From positions 1 through 5,692 of the forward strand of contig JANYBR010000184.1 of NCBI GenBank assembly GCA_025360685.1: 5,692 nucleotides of DNA, written 5' to 3'. Positions 1 to 5,275 of this stretch are shown piece after piece. The position numbers were made by a program, and so were the translations under genes. Source of the DNA: Pseudomonadota bacterium (GTDB lineage: Bacteria > Pseudomonadota > Alphaproteobacteria > Micropepsales > Micropepsaceae). Every line of letters begins with the position of its first letter. Positions within the stretch are counted from its first letter, which is position 1. Under the pieces are notes generated by a model. The model was not told the origin of the DNA. It did no database searches and saw only the letters and a program-made list of their open reading frames with translations.

Positions 1-1
1 T

Positions 2-2167
2 CCCGTGCTGCTGTCGAACGGCAATCCGATCGCGAAGGGCGATCTGCCGGGTGGCCAGCACTTCGCGACCTGGAACGATCCGTTCCCCAAGCCGAGCTAT
101 CTGTTTGCGCTGGTGGCCGGCGATCTTGGCGTGCTGCGCGACGAGTTCACCACCATGTCCGGACGCAAGGTGTCGCTCGCCATCTATGTCGAGCATGGCA
201 ACGAGGCGAAAGTCGCCTATGCGATGGACTCGCTCAAGCGCGCCATGCGCTGGGACGAGGAGAAATATGGCTGCGAGTACGATCTCGACATCTTCATGAT
301 TGTCGCCGTCAGCGCCTTCAACTTTGGCGCGATGGAGAATAAGGGCCTCAACATCTTCAATGACAAGTTGTTGCTGGCCTCGCCGCAGACCGCGACCGAC
401 GACGACTATGCGCGCATCGAGAGCGTCGTGGCGCACGAGTATTTCCACAACTGGACCGGCGACCGCATCACTTGTCGAGACTGGTTCCAGCTTTCTCTCA
501 AGGAGGGCCTCACGGTATTTCGCGACCAGAGTTTCTCCGGCGACATGCGCAGCCATGGCGTGTGCCGCATCAACGACGTCAAGGCGCTGCGCATGCGCCA
601 GTTCGTGGAGGATGCAGGCCCGCTCGCCCATCCGGTGCAGCCGCAGAGCTACATCACCATCGACAATTTCTACACGGCGACGGTCTATGAGAAGGGCTCG
701 GAAGTCATCCGGATGCTGCAAACGCTGGTCGGGCCGGAAGGCTATCGCAAGGCAACCGATCTCTATTTCAAGCGCCACGATGGACAGGCGGCCACCGTCG
801 AAGATTGGGTCAAGTGCTTCGAGGATGCGTGCCGGCGCGAGCTGAAACAGTTCCGCCTTTGGTACCAGCAGTCCGGCACGCCCACGCTTGAGGCCGACGG
901 CCAGTACGATCCAGCGAAGAAGACCTACGCGCTCACCTTGAAGCAAAGTCTCGGTCCGACGCCCGGTCAACCAACGAAGCAGCCTATGGTCATTCCGGTG
1001 CGGCTCGGCCTGCTCGGCACCAGAGGCGCGCAACCGCTGACTCTCGAAGGCGAGAACGCAACCGGTCCGGACGAGCGTGTGCTCGAGCTTTCCTCCGCAG
1101 AACAGACCTTCACCTTTGTCGGCGTGGAGGAAGCGCCACTGCTGTCGCTCGGCCGGCACTTCTCGGCCCCGGTGCATTTCAAAGTGCCGGTGGATCGCAA
1201 GTCGCTGTCCGCTCTGATGTCCCGCGACACCGATTCCTTCAACCGCTGGGAGGCCGGCCAGGTACTCGCCACCGATGTGCTGCGCGAGATGACGCAGGCG
1301 GCAAAGTCCGGTGCGGCGCCGAAAGCCGACGCCACCTATGTCGACGCTATGGGCCAGGCACTGGCGCGCGCGGACGAGGACCATGCCTTCGCGGCCCAGA
1401 TGCTGGCACCACCGCTGGAGAACGAACTCGCGCTGGCGATGACGCCGCCCGATCCCGACGCGATCCACGCCGCCCGCACGAACCTTATTCGCACGGTGGC
1501 GGCCGCGCACGGAAAGCACTTCGAAGCCCTCTACAAGAAGCTGGGCGGCGAACATGCCTTCAACCCGGATGCCCGCTCGGCCGGCCGGCGCGCGCTGCGC
1601 AATGCCTGCCTGCGCTACCTCACCGCGGCGGACGATGAGACGGCAGCTGCGCTCGCGGACTCACACTATCGCTCCGCCAGCAACATGACGGATATGATCG
1701 CGGGCTTGGCTGTGCTGACGCGAATGGACTCGCCGCGCCGCGCGGCAGCTTTCGCCGATTTCCATGACCGCTTCCGCTCCGATCCCCTGGTCCTCGACAA
1801 GTGGATGAGTCTGCAGGCGGGTTCCTGCCTGGCGGGTACGGTCGACGCCGTGCGCGCGCTGATGCAGCAGCCGGTCTTCGACATCCGAAATCCCAACCGG
1901 GTCCGCTCCCTGGTGGGCGCGTTTTCGGCCAACCATCTGCGGTTCCACGCCAAAGACGGCGGCGGCTACCGGCTGGTCGCTGAAACCATCGCCACTCTGG
2001 ACAAGATCAATCCTCAGGTTGCGGCGCGGATGTCCGGCGCGTTCGAGGCCTGGCGGCGCTACGATCCGGTCCGCCAGGGGCTGATGCGCGCCGAACTGGA
2101 GAAGCTCGGCAAGCTGGACGGACTGTCGTCCAACCTGTTCGAGGTGGTCGGCAAGATGCTCGAGTAA
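2..2167 (+). CDS. pepN: Aminopeptidase N (M1 family zinc metallopeptidase), 5'-truncated by the window edge
   Basis: This enzyme removes N-terminal amino acids from peptides; PepN is a cytosolic zinc exopeptidase that finishes peptide breakdown. Counting residues from the GTG at base 5, the exopeptidase motif GAMEN is at 108-112 (bases 326-340). The zinc site is HEYFH at 144-148 (bases 434-448), with the third ligand Glu167 18 residues later in KEGLT. The transition-state tyrosine is Tyr228 in TVYEKG. All of these sit exactly 153 residues below the E. coli PepN numbers as I recall them (Glu298, Glu320, Tyr381), so about 150 N-terminal residues are missing and the full protein would be about 870 residues, the normal PepN length. 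After the catalytic domain come the beta-sandwich and the helical C-terminal domain typical of the proteobacterial PepN subfamily, including NPNRVRSLVGAF near 629-640. The reading frame is open at base 2, so the GTG at base 5 is internal, not the start. The frame is intact to TAA at 2165-2167. Family assignment is very secure. Confidence 0.97.
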   Translation, partial: PVLLSNGNPIAKGDLPGGQHFATWNDPFPKPSYLFALVAGDLGVLRDEFTTMSGRKVSLAIYVEHGNEAKVAYAMDSLKRAMRWDEEKYGCEYDLDIFMIVAVSAFNFGAMENKGLNIFNDKLLLASPQTATDDDYARIESVVAHEYFHNWTGDRITCRDWFQLSLKEGLTVFRDQSFSGDMRSHGVCRINDVKALRMRQFVEDAGPLAHPVQPQSYITIDNFYTATVYEKGSEVIRMLQTLVGPEGYRKATDLYFKRHDGQAATVEDWVKCFEDACRRELKQFRLWYQQSGTPTLEADGQYDPAKKTYALTLKQSLGPTPGQPTKQPMVIPVRLGLLGTRGAQPLTLEGENATGPDERVLELSSAEQTFTFVGVEEAPLLSLGRHFSAPVHFKVPVDRKSLSALMSRDTDSFNRWEAGQVLATDVLREMTQAAKSGAAPKADATYVDAMGQALARADEDHAFAAQMLAPPLENELALAMTPPDPDAIHAARTNLIRTVAAAHGKHFEALYKKLGGEHAFNPDARSAGRRALRNACLRYLTAADDETAAALADSHYRSASNMTDMIAGLAVLTRMDSPRRAAAFADFHDRFRSDPLVLDKWMSLQAGSCLAGTVDAVRALMQQPVFDIRNPNRVRSLVGAFSANHLRFHAKDGGGYRLVAETIATLDKINPQVAARMSGAFEAWRRYDPVRQGLMRAELEKLGKLDGLSSNLFEVVGKMLE

Positions 2168-2183
2168 GATTTCATTAACCTTC

Positions 2184-2211
2184 GTGACACCGACTCGGCG
2201 ATTCGCATAAT
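2184..2211 (+). promoter_or_regulatory. Candidate sigma70-type promoter of the histidine kinase gene
   Basis: The -35-like GTGACA (2184-2189) and the -10-like CATAAT (2206-2211) each match the consensus at five of six positions and are separated by 16 bases. A start of transcription near 2217-2219 would give a leader of about 28 bases carrying the hairpin and the GGGGA ribosome binding site. The match is read by eye, and alphaproteobacterial promoters often tolerate weaker boxes, so this is a good candidate but not proven. Confidence 0.45.
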
Positions 2212-2215
2212 CGAA

Positions 2216-2236
2216 CAAGGCGAATCAGTCGCCTTG
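2216..2236. repeat. Perfect 8-bp inverted repeat (hairpin or operator) just before the kinase ribosome binding site
   Basis: CAAGGCGA (2216-2223) and TCGCCTTG (2229-2236) are exact reverse complements around the 5-base loop ATCAG. The dyad begins about where transcription from the 2184-2211 promoter would start and its last base is the first G of the GGGGA ribosome binding site. It could be an operator overlapping the start of transcription, or an RNA stem that limits ribosome access. It lacks a following U-run, which argues against a simple terminator of pepN. A second inverted pair, GATTCGC (2200-2206) and GCGAATC (2220-2226), shares bases with it, so the two stems exclude each other in a read-through transcript. 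Confidence 0.55.
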
Positions 2237-2240
2237 GGGA
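2236..2240 (+). promoter_or_regulatory. Ribosome binding site deciding the kinase start
   Basis: GGGGA lies five bases before the ATG at 2246. The in-frame TTG at 2234 lies inside the hairpin and has no purine-rich element at a suitable distance, and the ATG at 2267 has none either. This supports ATG 2246 as the start. Confidence 0.55.
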
Positions 2241-2245
2241 TCGCG

Positions 2246-3763
2246 ATGGCGCATAGCCACGCCGCCATGAACTCGACGCTGACTGCCGGCCGCCCGGCGG
2301 TGCTCAACATCCGCTTCACCGTGCTGGTGTGCGTGGTGCTGATCTGCGGCACGTTCGCGGCCGCCGCAGTCCTGCAAATGCGAGGCGACCGTATCCACGC
2401 GTTGGCGCAGGCACAGTACTTCGAAGCCCGCCGCGCCGCCGACGTCGCAGCCGAAGCGTGCGCGGGCCTCGATCGCCTCGCCGCTCTGGGCCGCGGCTTC
2501 GCCGACGGCCAGCCGATTTCGAGCGTCGCCCGGACATCCGGCGTACGGGCGCTAAGCGTGTACGACCAAAGCGGCATCGCGGTGTCGTCATTGAACGCGC
2601 GAGCGATTCCGCTTTCGCCGAGCGAGATGGCCGCGCACGAGCCGTCCGTATTCGCTCCATCGACAATGACTTTTTTTTATCGGAACAACCTCGTCGCCAT
2701 CGACTTCGATCCTCACGCGCTTGTTCCAGCCCGGATACTCCAGCGCGCCGCGCTGACAATGTCGGGCGGAGCGGTGTTGCTGCAGGACGCCGGTTGGGCC
2801 GGTTCGGGGCCGTCGGTCGCCCTGGCAAACTGGCCGGTTGTGGTTCGAACATCGGTTGACGAGGACTCGGCTCTGGCGGCCTGGACGGGTTCGCTGCCGC
2901 TGTATCTGTTTGTCATCCTGGGACCCGCGCTGGCCGGAGCAGCGCTGGCGTTCGTGTTCGTGCGGGAATTCGAAAAGCGGGCGCGCTCGGCGCAGGCGAT
3001 CCGCACGCTGCGCACCACGCGGCCGGTCGAGTCCAAGCTGCTGGTGCGCCTGGCCCATGCCGAGCGCCGCGCGGTGGAGGATGCCCGCGCCAAGTCGGAA
3101 TTCATCGCGCATATGAGCCACGAGCTGCGCACGCCGCTGAACGCGATCATCGGATTTTCCGAAGTGATCGAGCGCGGCTTCTACGGCACGGTGGGACACG
3201 CCAAATATGTCGAATACGCACACGACATCAACGAGGCCGGCCGCAACCTCCATAGCAAGATCGGCGACATACTGGAGTTCGCCAACATCGAAGCCGGCCG
3301 CTATCCGTTGCAAACGTCGAATGTCGACGTTTCGACGATAGCCTCGGAGGTCGCCGGCGAGCATGCCGGCCGCGCGTTCTCGCGGCGCATCACCTTGCAT
3401 CTGGGATTCACGGCCGCCGTCGAAGCCCGCGCCGATGCGCTCGCAGTGCGCAGGATCCTGACCAACCTGCTGTCGAATGCGCTGCTCTTCACACAGGAAG
3501 GTGGCACGGTGAGGGTAGAGGTGCACGAAGAGGAAGGCGCGGTGGTCATCAGCGTCACCGACAACGGTCACGGCTTTACGCGCGCCGAAGCCGCCGCCGC
3601 CGGCGTCGCGTTCCGGCGTTTCGAGCGGCCGGGTTCCATGACCGGTCTCGGCATGGGTCTGACGATCGCCATGGCGTTGGCGCGCCGGATGGGCGGCGCC
3701 ATCCGCATCGGCAGCCTTGTCGGCGAAGGCACGGCAGCCGAACTGCGTCTGCCGAAGGTCTAG
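2246..3763 (+). CDS. Membrane-bound sensor histidine kinase, apparently orphan
   Basis: This is a two-component sensor kinase of 505 residues from ATG 2246, chosen because GGGGA precedes it. A first membrane segment spans about residues 23-44 and a second about 217-240. Between them, ~170 residues form a probably periplasmic sensor region with no domain I recognise; VRALSVYDQSGIAVSS (100-115) resembles the strand-turn-strand of PAS-like extracytoplasmic sensors, which is only an inference. A charged, probably coiled-coil linker (241-285) without an obvious HAMP domain leads to the H-box FIAHMSHELRTPLNAIIGF, with phosphoacceptor His292. This dimerisation region resembles the PleC/DivJ class of alphaproteobacteria. 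The ATP-binding domain has the N-box NLLSNALLFT (407-416), G1 box DNGHG (439-443), an F-box-like FRRFERPG (456-463) and G2 box GLGMGL (467-472). The usual N-box lysine is Leu414. No response regulator is visible, so partner and signal are unknown. It follows pepN by 78 bases and overlaps the convergent ligase gene by 4 bases. Confidence 0.93.
   Translation: MAHSHAAMNSTLTAGRPAVLNIRFTVLVCVVLICGTFAAAAVLQMRGDRIHALAQAQYFEARRAADVAAEACAGLDRLAALGRGFADGQPISSVARTSGVRALSVYDQSGIAVSSLNARAIPLSPSEMAAHEPSVFAPSTMTFFYRNNLVAIDFDPHALVPARILQRAALTMSGGAVLLQDAGWAGSGPSVALANWPVVVRTSVDEDSALAAWTGSLPLYLFVILGPALAGAALAFVFVREFEKRARSAQAIRTLRTTRPVESKLLVRLAHAERRAVEDARAKSEFIAHMSHELRTPLNAIIGFSEVIERGFYGTVGHAKYVEYAHDINEAGRNLHSKIGDILEFANIEAGRYPLQTSNVDVSTIASEVAGEHAGRAFSRRITLHLGFTAAVEARADALAVRRILTNLLSNALLFTQEGGTVRVEVHEEEGAVVISVTDNGHGFTRAEAAAAGVAFRRFERPGSMTGLGMGLTIAMALARRMGGAIRIGSLVGEGTAAELRLPKV
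2671..2678 (+). repeat. Run of eight T inside the kinase gene
   Basis: Eight consecutive T lie across the codons of Thr142-Phe143-Phe144-Tyr145 in the sensor region. It stands out in a GC-rich gene. A gain or loss of one base would truncate the protein before the kinase domain. The frame is intact in this sequence. Confidence 0.8.
3760..3763. other. Shared palindromic stop CTAG of two convergent genes
   Basis: The kinase gene ends with TAG at 3761-3763 on the + strand, and the ligase gene ends with TAG on the - strand, which is CTA at 3760-3762 here. The 4-base palindrome CTAG therefore terminates both frames, and the two genes overlap tail to tail with no room for a terminator between them. 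Both C-termini look family-typical (the ligase ends in EYDWYL), so the overlap is not an artefact of read-through into junk. Confidence 0.9.
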
Positions 3764-5160
3764 AGATACCAATCGTACTCGGCCGGCGAGATGATCTTGC
3801 GGAAGCGCTGGACCTCCAGCCGCTTGGTCTCGCGATAGAGTGCGACGGTTTCCGAACCAAGATAGGAATCGAGCACCGGCGCCTTGGTCAGACGCGCCAG
3901 CGCATCGTCGATATTGAACGGCAGCGCCATATCCGGCTCGCGCGAGACATTGCCGGTGGCGCCGGGACCCGGATCGAGCTTGTTGACCAGGCCGTGGTGC
4001 AGCCCCGCCAGCACCGCAGCCAACGCGAAGTACGGATTGGCATCCGCGCCGCTCACGCGATGCTCGACGCGGCGCGCTTCGCCAAGGCTAACCGGAATGC
4101 GCAAACCCGCCGAGCGGTTGTTCACGCCCCAGCGGCGATTGACCGGCGCGAACATGTCCGGCTGGAAGCGGCGATAGGAATTGAGCGACGGTGCGAACAG
4201 CGCCATCGAATCCGGCATCATCGCCTGCAAGCCCCCGATAGCATGGCGCAACCGCTCGGAGCCCTCAACCGAACCGTCGTCGAAAATGTTGCGGCCCGCT
4301 GCGTCGACGATGCTGGCATGGATGTGCAAGCCGCTGCCGATCCGGTCGGGATAGGGCTTGGCCATGAAGGTCGCTTCAAAGCCGCTGGCGCGCGCGGCCG
4401 CACGCACGATCTGTTTGAGCAAGATCGCGTGGTCGGCGGCGAGGCGGGCGTCGGCCTGATGGTGCAGGTTGATCTCGAATTGGCCGGGCGCATATTCGGA
4501 GCTGGCCGCGCTCAGCGGAACGTTTTGCACCAACGCCGCCTCGTTGAGCGCCGTCAGGAACTCGCGATAGCGGTCCAGGTCATCGATACTGTAGACGGCA
4601 TTGTCGCGCTCGCGCAGGCCTGTACGCGGATTGAGCGGCGGCTGCGGCGCTCCCGTCTCATCGCGCGCCGGATCGACCAGGTAGAATTCGAGTTCCAGTG
4701 CCACCACGGGCGTCAGGCGCAAATCGGAGAAACGATCCAGCGCAAGTTCTAGCGCGGCGCGCGGCTCGCCGGCGGTCGGTGTGCCGTCCTCGTTGCGCAT
4801 CGTGGTGAGAATCTGCGCCCTTGCCGGTCCCTGGTCCCAGACCCGCGAGACGGTTCCCGGTACCGGCCAGGCTGTACCGTCCGGATCGCCGTCGCCGAAG
4901 CCGCGGCCAAACGGGTTCACCATCTCGCCCTTGGCATCCATCAGATAAACCGATTTGGGAATCTGCATGCCGGTCTCGAACAGGCGCCCTGCGTCGGCGA
5001 CCGGCAGGCGTTTGCCGCGCATCGTGCCGCAGATGTCGACCAGTACCGCATCGACAAGTTCGATCTGCGGCTGGCTCGTCACCAACGCTTCGAATTCTGC
5101 CCTGGCGCGCTCGACGAAAGCGGGTTTGGCGAAGCGGGGGATGTTGGCTGCCTTGTTCAT
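3760..5160 (-). CDS. Glutamine-synthetase-family gamma-glutamylamine ligase, PuuA type (gamma-glutamylputrescine synthetase-like)
   Basis: The 466-residue product is a class of glutamine synthetase homologue that ligates glutamate to an amine with ATP; E. coli PuuA, about 470 residues, makes gamma-glutamylputrescine. An N-terminal beta-grasp domain (about 33-125) precedes the catalytic barrel. Visible metal and substrate residues are ELEF (Glu156, Glu158), EYAPGQFE (Glu222, Glu229), GSGLHIH (His279), NSYRR (Arg331), NNRSAGLRIP (347-356) and RVEHR (Glu366, Arg368). The position equivalent to GlnA Glu327 is Phe337, and the NLYDL adenylylation loop of GlnA is absent, so this is not the nitrogen-assimilation enzyme. 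The C-terminal EYDWYL is typical of PuuA relatives. ATG 5160 is the only plausible start before the in-frame stop at 5197-5199; the upstream GGG is a weak ribosome site. It is divergent from a polyamine-type binding protein, which supports a polyamine substrate. Putrescine, spermidine or another amine cannot be told apart from sequence, so no symbol is assigned. Confidence 0.93.
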   Translation of the reverse strand: MNKAANIPRFAKPAFVERARAEFEALVTSQPQIELVDAVLVDICGTMRGKRLPVADAGRLFETGMQIPKSVYLMDAKGEMVNPFGRGFGDGDPDGTAWPVPGTVSRVWDQGPARAQILTTMRNEDGTPTAGEPRAALELALDRFSDLRLTPVVALELEFYLVDPARDETGAPQPPLNPRTGLRERDNAVYSIDDLDRYREFLTALNEAALVQNVPLSAASSEYAPGQFEINLHHQADARLAADHAILLKQIVRAAARASGFEATFMAKPYPDRIGSGLHIHASIVDAAGRNIFDDGSVEGSERLRHAIGGLQAMMPDSMALFAPSLNSYRRFQPDMFAPVNRRWGVNNRSAGLRIPVSLGEARRVEHRVSGADANPYFALAAVLAGLHHGLVNKLDPGPGATGNVSREPDMALPFNIDDALARLTKAPVLDSYLGSETVALYRETKRLEVQRFRKIISPAEYDWYL

Positions 5161-5275
5161 GCACCCATCATAGGCGTGGAGCTGCTTGCCACAAAGCTAA
5201 CGCCCGTCGCCCACGCAGATTGCGCGAACCGGGCATCGCCCCTAGTTTTCGCAAAGAACGGGCATGGATTGCACA
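5161..5275. other. Divergent intergenic region between ligase and binding-protein genes
   Basis: This stretch of about 115 bases must hold the promoters of both divergent genes and any shared operator. On the - strand a good -10-like element sits right before the ligase start (see separate entry). On the + strand only a weak pair is visible: TTGCGC (5220-5225), 17 bases, TAGTTT (5243-5248). The heptamer CGGGCAT occurs twice (5230-5236 and 5259-5265), and GGGC-ATC-GCCC (5231-5241) is a short dyad. No convincing operator of a known regulator is recognised. Confidence 0.4.
5167..5194 (-). promoter_or_regulatory. Candidate promoter of the ligase gene, placed for a leaderless mRNA
   Basis: Read on the - strand, TTGTGG (5194-5189) is followed after 16 bases by TATGAT (5172-5167), a five-of-six match to the -10 consensus. 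Only six bases, GGGTGC, separate TATGAT from the ATG at 5160, so transcription would start at or next to the initiation codon. The -35 matches at only three positions. If real, the mRNA would have little or no leader, which would also explain the poor ribosome binding site. Confidence 0.3.

Larger units (their letters stand above)
2168..2245. other. pepN-kinase intergenic region with promoter, dyads and ribosome binding site
   Basis: This 78-base gap is the only non-coding stretch between the two + strand genes and is visibly less GC-rich than the flanking coding sequence. It contains a TTAACC element (2175-2180), a sigma70-like promoter (2184-2211), a 7-bp inverted repeat pair (2200-2206 with 2220-2226), an 8-bp hairpin (2216-2236) and a GGGGA ribosome binding site (2236-2240). 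There is no U-run after the hairpin, so no canonical intrinsic terminator for pepN is present, and read-through into the kinase gene remains possible. Confidence 0.6.

Noticed and set aside
2175..2182. TTAACCTT as a CtrA half-site near the kinase promoter
   Set aside because: It matches seven of eight bases of the TTAACCAT half-site and lies just before the -35 box, but a single imperfect octamer without a second half is too weak to call.
2234..2236. TTG as the start of the kinase gene
   Set aside because: It is in frame and adds four residues, but it lies inside the hairpin with no ribosome binding site at proper spacing; ATG 2246 follows GGGGA.
2216..2236. The 8-bp hairpin as an intrinsic terminator of pepN
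   Set aside because: The stem is followed by GGGGATCG, not a T-run, and it lies downstream of a good promoter candidate for the next gene.
2588..3772. A 394-codon open frame antisense to the kinase gene
   Set aside because: It lies opposite a kinase gene with all family motifs. Long antisense frames are expected in GC-rich DNA, and its product is Arg/Gly/His-rich with no recognisable domain.
3994..4752. A 252-codon open frame on the + strand antisense to the ligase gene
   Set aside because: It is fully inside a well-supported glutamine-synthetase-family gene on the other strand, and its translation has low-complexity Arg/Ala composition without motifs.
3760..5160. Assignment of the ligase as the main glutamine synthetase GlnA
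   Set aside because: The adenylylation loop and the Glu327 equivalent are missing, and the sequence ends in EYDWYL as in PuuA relatives.
5220..5248. TTGCGC-17-TAGTTT as the promoter of the binding-protein gene
   Set aside because: Spacing is ideal but each box matches only three of six consensus bases, so it is mentioned under the intergenic region and not called on its own.
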